Source of the DNA: Lachnospiraceae bacterium
Lineage (GTDB): Bacteria; Bacillota; Clostridia; Lachnospirales; Lachnospiraceae
Assembly (NCBI GenBank): GCA_009777715.1
Contig: WRLH01000005.1
Span: 1-64,000, forward strand
Length of the DNA stretch: 64,000 nucleotides
Direction of reading: 5' to 3'
Under the pieces are notes generated by a model that worked only from the letters and a program-made list of their open reading frames with translations, was not told the DNA's origin and did not search any database. A program made the position numbers and the translations under genes. Shown piece by piece: positions 44,363-52,180 of the stretch (position 1 is the stretch's first letter; each line of letters opens with the position of its first letter).

Positions 44363-45466
44363 TTAGCTTCCGCTAATATCAAAACCTTGGTTTTTTAAGG
44401 TATCAAGGTCAATGACATGGCGGTTATCCAAAGTCTTCATTATATCGACAATTTCTAGATCGCCAAAAGCGGCTTTATCCGCTAAATCCATAATCGAATT
44501 GTTGCGGAAATTTAAAAGCATGGGACGCAAAATGTCATAACTGTTTTCGGCAAGGACCAACGCTTTATCGCCATTGCTTAGCTCAACGCTCACGCCTTGG
44601 TTGAGGATATTGATACTGCTAACCAAGGCATCAATGACCGGCCTTTTATAAACTTCCTCGCGCTCAAGCAGATATTTTAGCACCGCAACCTCCGAGATTG
44701 GCGCATTTTGATAGCGCATTGCCGTCATTGCGTCATAAGTATCAGCAAGCAGTAAAATCCTCGTTCCTAACAGGATTTTATCATCGTCACTGGCCGCTTC
44801 TTTTTCGGACGAATTGATTAAGCGCAAATATTGCATGCAAATCCGCTTAACCGCCGGATTAGCCGGGAAAACTTCATCAAGTGAGGAAATGCCAACAGCC
44901 ATCGCGGCCCTGACTCTTTGTTTTTCCAAAATGTCCTCTTGGAAGACCAGCTCAAGCGGTAGCGTCAGTTTCCCAATATCATGGGTTAATGCTGCAATGA
45001 CAACGTCATTACGTTCTGATAAGCTAAGCTTCATGCTCGTTGCCAATAAGGCCGCAAGAATCGCAACGTTCATTGAATGCTTGAAAATATAGTCTTCATT
45101 GCTCCTTAAGTTTTGGACAAAATTCACTTTCTCGTTCACGTAACCATAGTTCTTGATGATTTCTGCCACAATTACGTGTGTCCGTTGCTGTTTTTTGCCC
45201 GTTAAAATCCGATTCAGCTCATCAGCAATTGCAAAGACGCACATCGTCTGGAAACGTTCAAACTCAAGATCGGCTTCCGTCATCGGCGGCACAGGTTCGG
45301 CCGGCTCCAAAATATAAATGCCAATTAAACCGAAGTTCCTGATACTTTCGATTCCCTGCGATGAAAGAAGCGAATTCCGCTCATATAAAAGCACACCTGT
45401 TTTATTATAAATAGGGCGGGCCAGACGCATTCCTACTTTCAGTTCGTCGGTTTTCTTAAAGAGCAT
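44363..45466 (-). CDS. HD-GYP-like domain protein with degenerate GYP motif
   Basis: 367 residues. The central helical domain has HSMNVAILAALLA and ALTHDIGKL, the HD metal residues, and ILLLADTYDAMTAMR as in HD-GYP phosphodiesterases, but the HHE/GYP region between them is missing. The C-terminus holds a PilZ-like or linker region. It may therefore bind rather than hydrolyse cyclic-di-GMP. It stops 19 bp before pilT, suggesting control of pilus retraction by a second messenger. Confidence 0.75.
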   Translation of the reverse strand: MLFKKTDELKVGMRLARPIYNKTGVLLYERNSLLSSQGIESIRNFGLIGIYILEPAEPVPPMTEADLEFERFQTMCVFAIADELNRILTGKKQQRTHVIVAEIIKNYGYVNEKVNFVQNLRSNEDYIFKHSMNVAILAALLATSMKLSLSERNDVVIAALTHDIGKLTLPLELVFQEDILEKQRVRAAMAVGISSLDEVFPANPAVKRICMQYLRLINSSEKEAASDDDKILLGTRILLLADTYDAMTAMRYQNAPISEVAVLKYLLEREEVYKRPVIDALVSSINILNQGVSVELSNGDKALVLAENSYDILRPMLLNFRNNSIMDLADKAAFGDLEIVDIMKTLDNRHVIDLDTLKNQGFDISGS

Positions 45467-45723
45467 TATTACCCATCTTTCTGCTTATCTTTAATAATAG
45501 CATAATATTAATAAATCCGCCATCAAAAAATTTACCCATAATATATATCGTCAAGTTAGCGGTTTTATTAAAGCCTTTATTTTGGGCAAATGTCGATACT
45601 GACGTAATCGATATTGGAAGGATTTACTTGGCTCGTGCGTGTGGATTTATGTAAATTAGGCAGAAAAATAGCTTGGACACCGGAAAGGCGCGAAACTTTG
45701 ATTATTATCTTTTGATGGCGCAA

Positions 45724-46377
45724 TTAAGGATAAGAAGGGGTATTGTCTTTTTCAAAACCTTCACGCAGTTTGCGCAAGGCTTTTTTCTCAATCCGCGAAA
45801 CGTAACTGCGCGAAATGGAAAGCATTTCGCCGATTTCACGCTGGGTTATTTCTTTGCCGGAAATAAGGCCATAACGCAGGAAAATAATCTCTTTTTCCCT
45901 TTGGGTCAAAACTTGGTTAAAAAGGCCGGCCATTTTTTTGGTATTGTCATAAAGTTCCATCCGGTCTAAGATATCAGTCTGCTCATGCTCGATTATGTCA
46001 AGCAGGTTAATTTCATTTCCCTCTTTGTCAATCCCAATCGGCTCATATAGTGAAACTTCCTTGGCGGTCTTTTTCTTGGTCCTAAGCAGCATGAGGAGTT
46101 CATTATCAATGCAGCGTGAAGCATAGGTACTCAACTTACCCTTTTCGGCATCAAAAGAAGAAACGGCTTTGATTAAGCCGATTGTCCCGATGGATATCAA
46201 ATCCTCCATGTCTTCATCGACATTGCAATATTTTTTGGCGATATGAGCGACAAGGCGGAGATTTCGCTCTATCAAAATTTCTTTGGCTTCGGCGACGGCT
46301 TCCATACTGCCTTGGCTAAGGACGTGTATGTAAGAGGCTTCTTCGGTGGCAGAAAGAGGTTTTTTAAATGTTTTCAA
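45724..46377 (-). CDS. sigK: Sporulation sigma factor SigK (no pro-sequence)
   Basis: 217 residues, sigma-70 regions 2 to 4: AEAKEILIERNLRLVAHIAKKY, DLISIGTIGLIKAV and the region-4 HTH ITQREIGEMLSISRSYVSRIEKKALRKL. Start is TTG at 46377; an in-frame TGA six codons upstream rules out the hydrophobic pro-sequence that Bacillus SigK carries. The gene is uninterrupted (no skin element). It drives late mother-cell genes. Assignment to SigK over SigE rests on the missing pro-peptide and on region 2 wording recalled from memory. Confidence 0.82.
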   Translation of the reverse strand: MKTFKKPLSATEEASYIHVLSQGSMEAVAEAKEILIERNLRLVAHIAKKYCNVDEDMEDLISIGTIGLIKAVSSFDAEKGKLSTYASRCIDNELLMLLRTKKKTAKEVSLYEPIGIDKEGNEINLLDIIEHEQTDILDRMELYDNTKKMAGLFNQVLTQREKEIIFLRYGLISGKEITQREIGEMLSISRSYVSRIEKKALRKLREGFEKDNTPSYP

Positions 46378-46434
46378 GTAAACGCCCCAAAGTCAGTTTC
46401 TATTATTCTATGTCAAGGGGGGGAGGTAAGTGCC

Positions 46435-46680
46435 TTTCCAAAAAAAGTTTTCAAGGCTTAAAAAAATTTCAAAAATCGCTAACTTTTTTAAAAGTTTTCA
46501 GAGCCAAAAAAAATTTCAAAAACTGCTTGCTATTTTAAAAAATTTCAGAGCCTAAAAAATTTCAAAAACTGCTTGCTATTTTTTTGAAGATGCTGTATAG
46601 TGGACATATCCAATCGGATAGATCATTTTTCAAAGCAGTTTAGTTTTTCAAAGCAGTTCGTTTTTTTCAAAGCAGTTCAA
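46435..46680. repeat. Two complementary AT-rich repeat families upstream of comM
   Basis: Family 1: AATTTCAAAAACTGCTTGC at about 46515 and 46558 plus a diverged copy near 46466. Family 2: three copies of TTTTTCAAAGCAGTT at about 46626-46678. The AACTGCTTTG complement of family 2 matches family 1, so the regions can pair. The 344 bp before comM contain no gene. Confidence 0.7.
46573..46601 (+). promoter_or_regulatory. comM promoter
   Basis: -35 TTGCTA (46573-46578), 17-bp spacer, -10 TATAGT (46596-46601). The -35 is part of the repeated CTGCTTGCTATTTT unit. The repeat family 2 lies in the transcribed leader. Confidence 0.55.
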
Positions 46681-46721
46681 TTTTTCCACAGTAATTCTTT
46701 TAGCAAGGCAAAGGAGTATTC

Positions 46722-47483
46722 ATGTTCGCAAGCGTAACATCAGGTGCTATCCTAGGCATCAAAAGCTACCTTGTCCAAGTTGAGGTCAATGCTTCCAGCG
46801 GCCTGCCCGGCTTTTCCATGGTTGGCCTCTTGTCGCCAGAGGTAAAGGAAGCGGCCGAGCGGGTCAGAGTCGCCCTCAAAAATACCGGGATCACCATGCC
46901 GCCTCTCCATATCACCGTAAATCTCTCCCCGGCCGATTTACGTAAGGAGGGAACAGCCTTTGATCTTCCGATTGCGGTTGGCATTTTGATTGCAACCAAA
47001 AACATAGCCCTTGAGGCAATCAAAGAAACCCTGATCATCGGCGAGCTGGGCTTAGATGGCTCGGTCAAAAAAACCAGCGGAATCCTGCCCATCGTCCGCG
47101 AAGCAGTCAAAAACGGCTATCACCGCTTTCTTGTTCCCGGTGAAAATATTGAAGAAGCAAAAGCTATCTCAAAAGCCAAGGTAAACGGCGCATTTACCTT
47201 AGAAGAGGTCATTTCTTTACTTAAAAACAACTTATCCGGAGTAAAAAAGAAAAGCCGAAACGCAAGAAACCACGCCCCGATAACAGAGGGCAAAGAAAAA
47301 GAGGTCGTGGATTTCATTGATATTTCCGGCCAGGAGCAAGCAAAAAGAGCAGCCGTTATCGCGGCTTCCGGTTTCCATCATCTTTTATTAATCGGGCCGC
47401 CCGGAACGGGGAAAACGATGGTTGCCCGCCGGATTCCGACGATTTTACCCCCTCTTACCGAAGAGGAAAGGGTTAGGCTCTAA
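46722..47483 (+). pseudogene. comM: comM/yifB, 5' part (split by mobile element)
   Basis: Encodes residues 1-249 of a YifB/ComM Mg-chelatase-like AAA protein: N-terminal ribosomal-S5-like (Lon-C-like) domain, then GPPGTGKTMVARRIPTILPP with Walker A. After E249 the frame enters the element and stops four codons later (RVRL). Walker B and everything after it are in the 3' part at 60286. ComM helps branch migration in natural transformation. The truncated protein cannot be an active ATPase. Confidence 0.93.
47467..47470. other. attL core (AAAG)
   Basis: Last bases that fit comM on the left (codon E249 then AG). The same AAAG is at 60284-60287. Just inside the element GGTTAGG faces CCTAA at the right end, an imperfect inverted symmetry expected around serine-recombinase att sites. 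Confidence 0.7.
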
Positions 47484-47576
47484 GGGAGAGGTGTGACAAC
47501 CTCTACAAAACACAGGCAGCAAGCCATTTGCGGCACGAATGGATTGAACGCCTCAACCCGAAAGGAGCTTATTTTT

Positions 47577-47849
47577 ATGGAAATCACTTACACCCGCATC
47601 GGAGATTACTATTTGCCGGACATCAAGCTGTCAGACCCGCTTGACGCACCGCCCCTCGGTCGCTACGGCATGATGCACAAGAATTACCTGCGGGAACACA
47701 AAGCCGCGCTGTACGCAAAATTACTGCTGTCAGAGCGGCTTTACCCTTTATGCCGCGAGGTAGACGAAGCGGCGGCACATAGGCTCGCCACAATCGAAAA
47801 CCGAGAAGCCGCGCACGAGATAATCCTCTCGGAATTGGTTTATTGTTAA
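47577..47849 (+). CDS. tnpV: Transposon-encoded protein TnpV
   Basis: 90 residues from the ATG at 47577 (AAAGGAG upstream). The start MEITYTRIGDYYLPDIKLSD and the AHEIILSELVYC end match TnpV of the Tn4451/Tn4453 group, shorter than the roughly 120 residues I expect. Function unknown; it is not needed for excision in the model transposons as far as I recall. Followed by two strong hairpins. Confidence 0.75.
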   Translation: MEITYTRIGDYYLPDIKLSDPLDAPPLGRYGMMHKNYLREHKAALYAKLLLSERLYPLCREVDEAAAHRLATIENREAAHEIILSELVYC

Positions 47850-47924
47850 ATATAGAACTGAGAAACCTATATTTAACAATAAGGAATAGCATTTTTCGGA
47901 TTCCCCGTTTCGAGGGAATCCGAA
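47841..47924 (+). terminator. Two hairpins after tnpV
   Basis: Hairpin 1: perfect 14-bp arms TATTGTTAAATATA (47841-47854) and TATATTTAACAATA (47868-47881). Hairpin 2: perfect 11-bp arms TTCGGATTCCC (47895-47905) and GGGAATCCGAA (47914-47924). Together they separate tnpV from the convergent XRE gene. Confidence 0.7.
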
Positions 47925-48017
47925 TCGGCTCAAAAATGAGCTCAATTCATTGAGCGTAACTTTGCGCCCGCTCGCACCTTGATAAATACCTTTTCAAAAA
48001 GGTCACAATTAAAACTT

Positions 48018-48680
48018 TCATTCCGGTTTTTCATTATTCTCGTTCACCTTATCTCGAAGTTTAGCTGTTTCCTCTTGCACGTTTACCCAAAGTGCGGCGG
48101 TGATGTTGTCCAAAGGAAATTCCATTTCGATATTCCTGTGGTTGGTCATCAGTTTCAAGCGCGGCTTTGACGGTTCTTCACCATCGTCTGTTACAAATTC
48201 CGCGCCGAATATGATAGCACTTAGCAAGGTTAGCAGACTTAATCCCTCATCGGTCATAAGAAGCAAATTTACCATCGGTGTTGCGGCGGTATTCGCCGCC
48301 ATGATTAACGCTTCTTTCGGGTCATCGTCGATAAAATGTTTAATGACCGTTTCAAAGGATTCAAAATTTAACTTTTTGAGTTCTTCCAGTATGCGTAACC
48401 GTTGTGCCGCTTTCGGGTACAGCCCCGTTTCAAGACACACATCGGAAACAGCGTGATTGGTGTCGGGCATAAGACCGAGAAGGTAATCAGCCGACACCTT
48501 GTATTTTTCGCATATCGCACGAAGCACCCCGATGTCCGGCGTTCTCAATTCTTGTTCATAATAACTCATCGCGCCGCGCGAAATGCCAACGCTGTCCGCG
48601 AACTCTCCTTGATTCATTTTACCCTCGCGCAGTTTGCGGATTCGGGAAGAAAAGATTGCGCGTAATCCGGCAACGTCCAT
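48018..48680 (-). CDS. XRE-family repressor of the element
   Basis: 220 residues; N-terminal Cro/C1-type HTH (RIRKLREGKMNQGEFADSVG ... YEQELRTPDIGVLRAICEKYKVSADYLLG). The C-terminal 140 residues are an unrecognised sensor-like region. It is divergent from tnpW-tnpX, with palindromic operators in between, so it probably represses the recombination and mobilisation genes. Confidence 0.88.
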   Translation of the reverse strand: MDVAGLRAIFSSRIRKLREGKMNQGEFADSVGISRGAMSYYEQELRTPDIGVLRAICEKYKVSADYLLGLMPDTNHAVSDVCLETGLYPKAAQRLRILEELKKLNFESFETVIKHFIDDDPKEALIMAANTAATPMVNLLLMTDEGLSLLTLLSAIIFGAEFVTDDGEEPSKPRLKLMTNHRNIEMEFPLDNITAALWVNVQEETAKLRDKVNENNEKPE

Positions 48681-48806
48681 ATCAAAAACCTCCGTTTGTA
48701 CTTGTCCTATTTACTGATATTGTAACATCACAAATGTGAGATGTCAATATATATTTTCACTATCGACGTTTAACATTGTTGTGAACTATTTACAAACGTG
48801 ATTTAG

Positions 48807-48880
48807 TCGCCGATAATATAGCATATGTGAATATCAGACAAGCGTATTCACATATGCACATTGATAAATACTGTCGGCGA
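48807..48880. promoter_or_regulatory. Nested inverted repeats, candidate operator
   Basis: Perfect 13-bp arms GCATATGTGAATA (48821-48833) and TATTCACATATGC (48845-48857), nested in outer arms TCGCCGA (48807-48813) and TCGGCGA (48874-48880). A further dyad, CATCACA/TGTGAGATG-like, lies near 48725-48745 close to the XRE start. Likely binding sites for the XRE repressor controlling both directions. Confidence 0.6.
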
Positions 48881-49230
48881 TGACAGTCATACCGCAGCCG
48901 GAGGATACCGGGATACATGAACGCGAGTCCACGTCGGAGGCACGGGGCGATAATGTATTTTCGGGTAGCTGTAAACGGTTCGCAAATAAAACCCAATGCG
49001 AAGAAAGGGCGCAGGCGGAAATGCGAATACGCACGGTGAAACGCGCCATAGTCAAACAAGACTCAACGCAGGAACGTACCGGGATGAAAGCGAAAAAGGC
49101 GAGTCTGAAACTGTCCTCCGAGAGGTTTTGGCTACCCCGCCTGTCGGTAAATGAACCGACGAAGTGGGGAGGTCTGTATACAACGACCGAATTAAAACAC
49201 ACATTCTTTTTTATAATTTTATTTCAAAAG
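48881..49230 (+). other. Long leader with structured-RNA features upstream of tnpW
   Basis: About 350 bp without a credible gene: open frames exist on both strands at once but have no ribosome sites. It contains many short stems, the clearest being GTCGGT/ACCGAC (49143-49160) inside CCCC/GGGG (49135-49169). I believe very similar DNA occurs in related gut Firmicutes elements, so a conserved non-coding RNA is plausible, but I cannot name an Rfam family. Confidence 0.4.
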
Positions 49231-49241
49231 GAGTCCAATCT

Positions 49242-49430
49242 ATGATTAGCAGAACCGCCGATATAGGCGCGGCCATGACCCCCAAACGAGAGGGCGAGCC
49301 GGCAAAGTTGCTGCGACGGATTGGCTCGACGACCGTGGAGGTCACAGTCCATTTCAGCAACACAAGCAAGGAAACTCTGGAGGACAAGCTCCTCCGAATG
49401 ATTGAGCGGGAGGTTGATAACGGTGTATAA
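49242..49430 (+). CDS. tnpW: Transposon-encoded protein TnpW
   Basis: 62 residues from the ATG at 49242 (AAAAGGAG 8 bases upstream). ISRTADIGAAMTPKREGEPA and LRRIGSTTVEVTVHFSNTS ... LEDKLLRMIERE match TnpW of Tn4451-type elements. Role unknown. It sits directly upstream of the recombinase gene. Confidence 0.8.
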   Translation: MISRTADIGAAMTPKREGEPAKLLRRIGSTTVEVTVHFSNTSKETLEDKLLRMIEREVDNGV

Positions 49431-49491
49431 CGTAAATTCCCTGCCGTCCAATAGTGCCGCAAGTGTTCTTGGCTGCCGGAAAGAGGCTGAC

Positions 49492-51279
49492 ATGAACAAG
49501 CATAACCTAACAATTTTATACTCCCGGTTGTCGGTTGATGACGACCGGGACGGCGAATCGGGCAGCATCCAAAACCAAAAAATGTTACTTGAAACCTACG
49601 CCGAACGCAATGACTTAAAACCGTATATCCATGCATCTGATGACGGTTACTCAGGTACCGGATGGGATAGACCCGGATGGCAGAAAGTCGTTGAAGAAAT
49701 CGAAGCGGGGCGAGTTAAGAACATCGTAGTTAAAAATCTTGACCGCATCGGCAGAGATTATCTTCGTGTCGGGCTTCTTATGGAAATGCTGACCGAAAAA
49801 TCCATTACGCTGATTGCTGTTCAAGATGGCATAGACACATCGCGCGGGGAAGATGATTTTACACCTTTTCGTGCGATTCTCGCAGAATGGTATGCCCGCG
49901 ATTGCTCAAAGAAAATACGGGCGATATTCCGAGCAAAAGAGCAGGATGGCAAGCACGTTTCCCCCGCCGTCCCCTATGGTTATCTCCGTGATAAAGAGGA
50001 CAAGCAGATGTGGGTGGTAGATGAAGGAGCCGCCGTTACTGTTCGCCGGATTTTCAATATGATAATCGACGGGTACGGTGTGGCGCAAATCGCCAAAATA
50101 CTGACGGAGGAAAAGGTGTTAAACCCGTCGGCACACAGTCAAACGGTGGGCGGCGAAATGAACCATCATTACAGCGACCCGCATCAATGGCGAAGCACCA
50201 CCGTCGCAACCATCATTGAGCGGCGCGAGTATCTCGGTCACACAATAAACCGTAAATCGTATACCGACAGCTACAAATCCAAACAGCGTAAATTTACATC
50301 AAAGGACGAGCAGTTGGTATTCGAGAACACGCACCCGGCTATTGTCAGCGAAGAAGTATGGAGCAATGCCCAACGGCTCCGGCGCACAATACGGCGTTCG
50401 CCGAAAAGCGATATGCCGCCGAGCCGACTAACGGGACTGCTTTTTTGCAAAGATTGTGGGGCAAAAATGACATACCGCGCATCCGCGCCGGGGCATGGCG
50501 ACCATAACGAGTTTGTATGCTCCCGATACCGTAAGCAAAGTACCGTTTACGCCGACAGGGAGGGTTACTGTACACAGCATTATATCCGTGTTCCGTTGGT
50601 AGAGGAAGCAATCCTGTTCACAATAAAAACGGTTGCAAAATATGTACTAAAGAATGAAGCCGATTTTATTGAGCGGGTGCGCGAATCGTCTGTAATCCGA
50701 CAACGCGAATCTGTAAAGGAAACACGGAAAAAAATCACTAAAGCCGAGAAACGGCAGGGCGAACTCATCGCCGTAGTGAAGAAACTGCTTGAAGCTAACG
50801 CCACAGGCAGAATCCCCGATAGCCACTTCGATAAAATGTTCACCGAATACGCCGACGAACAAGAATCCCTCGACAAAAATATCGCCGAGTGGAAAAAGCA
50901 AGTTGCGGATTTCGATAATGACGGAACTCGCGCAGATAAATTCATTGAGCTTGTAAAAAGCTACACGGAGTTTACAGAACTCTCAACTCAGATGCTAAAT
51001 GAATTTATCGACAAGGTGTATATCCATGAACGCGACAAAACATCACGCAGAGCACCGAGAAAATTGGATATATACCTTAACTTTATTGGCAATATATCAA
51101 TCCCTATCGACGAGAGTGACTTAGTGGAAGAACTCTCTGCCGAGGAATTGGAAAAACTGGAACGGCAACGCCAACGTGCCAACGAAAGATGCCGTGCATA
51201 CCGCGCCCGAAAAAAGGAGCGGATTGCTGCCGAAAAAGCTGTTGCTGAGAACGGCAAAAATCCGAATCCGGCAGCATAG
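49492..51279 (+). CDS. tnpX: Large serine recombinase (TnpX-like)
   Basis: 595 residues from the ATG at 49492 (an in-frame extension to 49402 lacks a ribosome site and overlaps tnpW). Catalytic domain with Ser11 in ILYSRLSVDDDRDGES and the R-motif KNLDRIGRDYLRVG; recombinase domain; zinc-ribbon CKDCGAKM...C; coiled coil (about 420-480); C-terminal DUF4368-like region. It excises and integrates the element by site-specific recombination at AAAG-flanked att sites in comM. Confidence 0.93.
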   Translation: MNKHNLTILYSRLSVDDDRDGESGSIQNQKMLLETYAERNDLKPYIHASDDGYSGTGWDRPGWQKVVEEIEAGRVKNIVVKNLDRIGRDYLRVGLLMEMLTEKSITLIAVQDGIDTSRGEDDFTPFRAILAEWYARDCSKKIRAIFRAKEQDGKHVSPAVPYGYLRDKEDKQMWVVDEGAAVTVRRIFNMIIDGYGVAQIAKILTEEKVLNPSAHSQTVGGEMNHHYSDPHQWRSTTVATIIERREYLGHTINRKSYTDSYKSKQRKFTSKDEQLVFENTHPAIVSEEVWSNAQRLRRTIRRSPKSDMPPSRLTGLLFCKDCGAKMTYRASAPGHGDHNEFVCSRYRKQSTVYADREGYCTQHYIRVPLVEEAILFTIKTVAKYVLKNEADFIERVRESSVIRQRESVKETRKKITKAEKRQGELIAVVKKLLEANATGRIPDSHFDKMFTEYADEQESLDKNIAEWKKQVADFDNDGTRADKFIELVKSYTEFTELSTQMLNEFIDKVYIHERDKTSRRAPRKLDIYLNFIGNISIPIDESDLVEELSAEELEKLERQRQRANERCRAYRARKKERIAAEKAVAENGKNPNPAA

Positions 51280-51364
51280 AAATATCATACCACAGAAAGC
51301 CCGATTGCAGAAATGTAGTCGGGCTTTTTCTATCCCAAAATCTAATAAAACGGAGGAATTTAAT

Positions 51365-51868
51365 ATGGCAAACAGAAAAACCATTGACGAAAAAATCACA
51401 GCGGCGAAATTGGAAAAAGAGCAAGCGGAGGCTCGTATCAAGAAGCTGCTACAAGAACAAAAAGCCGATGAACGTAAAGCGCGTAATCACCGTTTTTGTA
51501 AGCGCGGCGGGTTTATGGAAAAATTGCTCCCCGACCTTGCATTGCTCACGGACGAGCAATTTGAAACCTTCTTCAAAAACACCACCGCCAATAATTACGG
51601 ACGCAGGGCATTAGCCGAGTTAATCCCGCTTACATCCGAAACCGCCGCCGAGCCAGAGGGCGTTACGGACACTACACAGAGCGGCGGCAATGCTGTGCCA
51701 AAACATACGGACGCAGTAGCGCGTACCGAAACCACTCATGCGCCAAAAAACACGGGAACGGCGCAGAACCACAGCAATAATAATCATCACAAGCCCGCAC
51801 AAGCGGGAACTCAACAAAACGGAAACGCGGGCGGCAAGTCTGCGGAAACGACAAGGGTGGCGGGCTAA
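51365..51868 (+). CDS. DUF3847 protein of mobilizable elements
   Basis: 167 residues from the ATG at 51365 (CGGAGGAATTTAAT upstream). The N-terminal coiled coil (DEKITAAKLEKEQAEARIKKLLQEQK) and RNHRFCKRGGFMEKLLPDL are the DUF3847 pattern; the C-terminal half is a low-complexity Asn/Gly/Thr/His tail. It always sits upstream of MobA/MobL relaxases in this group, so a relaxosome accessory function is likely. Confidence 0.8.
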   Translation: MANRKTIDEKITAAKLEKEQAEARIKKLLQEQKADERKARNHRFCKRGGFMEKLLPDLALLTDEQFETFFKNTTANNYGRRALAELIPLTSETAAEPEGVTDTTQSGGNAVPKHTDAVARTETTHAPKNTGTAQNHSNNNHHKPAQAGTQQNGNAGGKSAETTRVAG

Positions 51869-51885
51869 CCGCCCTTCACCCTTGT
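51851..51885 (+). terminator. Hairpin overlapping DUF3847 stop
   Basis: Perfect 9-bp arms ACAAGGGTG (51851-51859) and CACCCTTGT (51877-51885) with an inner GGGC/GCCC. The DUF3847 TAA lies in its loop. Confidence 0.65.
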
Positions 51886-51890
51886 GAAAC

Positions 51891-51929
51891 AAGGGCGCAC
51901 TTATACGTTCTATCGAACGTGTGCGCCCT
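51891..51929 (-). other. MOBQ-type origin of transfer (oriT) with nic site
   Basis: On the minus strand: inverted repeat ACGTTC-GATA-GAACGT (51920-51905) followed at once by ATAAGTGCGCCCTT (51904-51891). This is the RSF1010/R1162-type layout, in which an inverted repeat abuts TAAG-TGCGCCCT and nicking occurs within it. The outer arms AGGGCGCAC/GTGCGCCCT make a second dyad. It lies 250 bp upstream of the relaxase gene. Strand of nicking is inferred from motif direction. Confidence 0.82.
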
Positions 51930-51940
51930 GCCGGGGGCGT

Positions 51941-52031
51941 TTCGTGCCTGTCGGCACGAAATAAGGGGTCAGCACTTTCGCCTGCGGCGAAAGCCGCGCT
52001 GAAAAGCGAACTTGAACCGTGTTCGCTTTTC
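51941..52031. other. Cluster of perfect hairpins between oriT and relaxase
   Basis: TTCGTGCC/GGCACGAA (51941-51960), CTTTCGCC/GGCGAAAG (51975-51993) and GAAAAGCGAAC/GTTCGCTTTTC (52001-52031). They are probably relaxosome binding or single-strand origin structures. The 312 bp from 51869 to 52180 contain no gene. Confidence 0.6.
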
Positions 52032-52180
52032 AAAACGCGCGTCCGCCTTTCTTGGCGGTGCTACTTCGCGCCCCTTAACCCCGCGTATACCCACGGCGGC
52101 AAACTGTTATCGCAATCGGCGCATACAGTATGCACCGTTTTATACTGCAAATCAAAAACCAAATTGAAGGAGTGACGGCT

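Noticed and set aside
45673-45969. 98-residue plus-strand ORF
   Set aside because: It is antisense to sigK and has no ribosome site.
47467-47470. GA dinucleotide as crossover core, as in classical Tn4451
   Set aside because: Using the nearby GA pairs would delete three residues from the restored comM frame; AAAG restores the family spacing.
48881-49230. Group II intron fragment or IscB omega-RNA (HEARO)
   Set aside because: No reverse transcriptase, no domain V hairpin and no IscB gene could be seen; assignment was not supportable.
48834-49245. Overlapping 121-122 residue ORFs on both strands upstream of tnpW
   Set aside because: No ribosome binding sites, odd amino-acid composition, mutually exclusive frames, and the region looks like structured leader DNA.
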